Positions 59,549-64,000 of a DNA stretch of 64,000 nucleotides are shown here, piece after piece (position 1 is the stretch's first letter; each line of letters starts with the position of its first letter). The position numbers were made by a program, and so were the translations under genes. Source of the stretch: Cenococcum geophilum 1.58. Its lineage: Eukaryota; Ascomycota; Dothideomycetes; Gloniales; Gloniaceae. The stretch covers positions 1,394,683 to 1,458,682 of the forward strand of contig KV748222.1 in the NCBI GenBank assembly GCA_001692895.1. Direction: 5' to 3'. The notes under the pieces were generated by a model. The model was not told the DNA's origin. It saw nothing but the letters and a program-made list of their open reading frames with translations, and did not search any database.

Positions 59549-64000
<4,452 letters not shown>

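Overview
The window is nuclear DNA of a filamentous ascomycete (Pezizomycotina). The evidence is short GT-AG introns (about 50-130 nt) with CTGAC/CTAAC-like branch sites, a pentafunctional AROM gene, a trifunctional C1-THF synthase, and AT-rich transposon blocks that look eroded by repeat-induced point mutation (RIP). The genus cannot be fixed from sequence alone.

Layout. (1) 1-31,200 is an AT-rich, gene-free block of nested, decayed transposons. It holds a complete chromodomain Ty3/Gypsy element (2607-10697, TSD CTAAT), the 3' end of another Gypsy element (about 13440-14044), and a 5'-truncated relative of the first Gypsy (about 14045-22613). That relative is itself interrupted by a 1.16-kb insertion (15721-16880) and by a TA-flanked 1.5-kb element packed with minisatellites (19203-20696). 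A complete Ty1/Copia element lies on the minus strand (25046-30499, TSD GTATA). Coding frames are riddled with TAA/TAG and conserved residues are changed in the G-to-A/C-to-T direction. (2) 31,700-36,190 is gene-bearing: a tRNA-like sequence, an alpha/beta hydrolase, and NADP-isocitrate dehydrogenase, which contains an 11-nt micro-exon. (3) 36,193-45,307 is a Tc1/mariner-type DNA transposon with 115-bp terminal inverted repeats and TA duplication. A complete chromodomain Gypsy element (38130-44092, TSD CGTTG) has inserted into it. (4) 45,666-64,000 is a housekeeping region: a phosphoglycerate-mutase-like phosphatase, eIF3i, an SH3-containing fungal protein of unknown role, C1-THF synthase, a cluster of three TA-flanked inverted-repeat elements (one carrying a piggyBac-like transposase fragment), an F-box protein, a degraded coding remnant, and most of AROM, which runs off the right edge.

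The intact genes are housekeeping or single enzymes with no common pathway: NADPH and 2-oxoglutarate supply (IDP), one-carbon metabolism (C1-THF), translation initiation (eIF3i) and aromatic amino acid synthesis (AROM). I see no secondary-metabolite cluster or defence system. The most unusual items are the minisatellite-filled TA element and its 12-bp repeat family shared with two other loci, the foldback/piggyBac-like cluster, the nested mariner/Gypsy with a possible second ORF, and the SH3 protein. Exon-intron structures were worked out by hand from splice signals and reading frame and have no transcript support.
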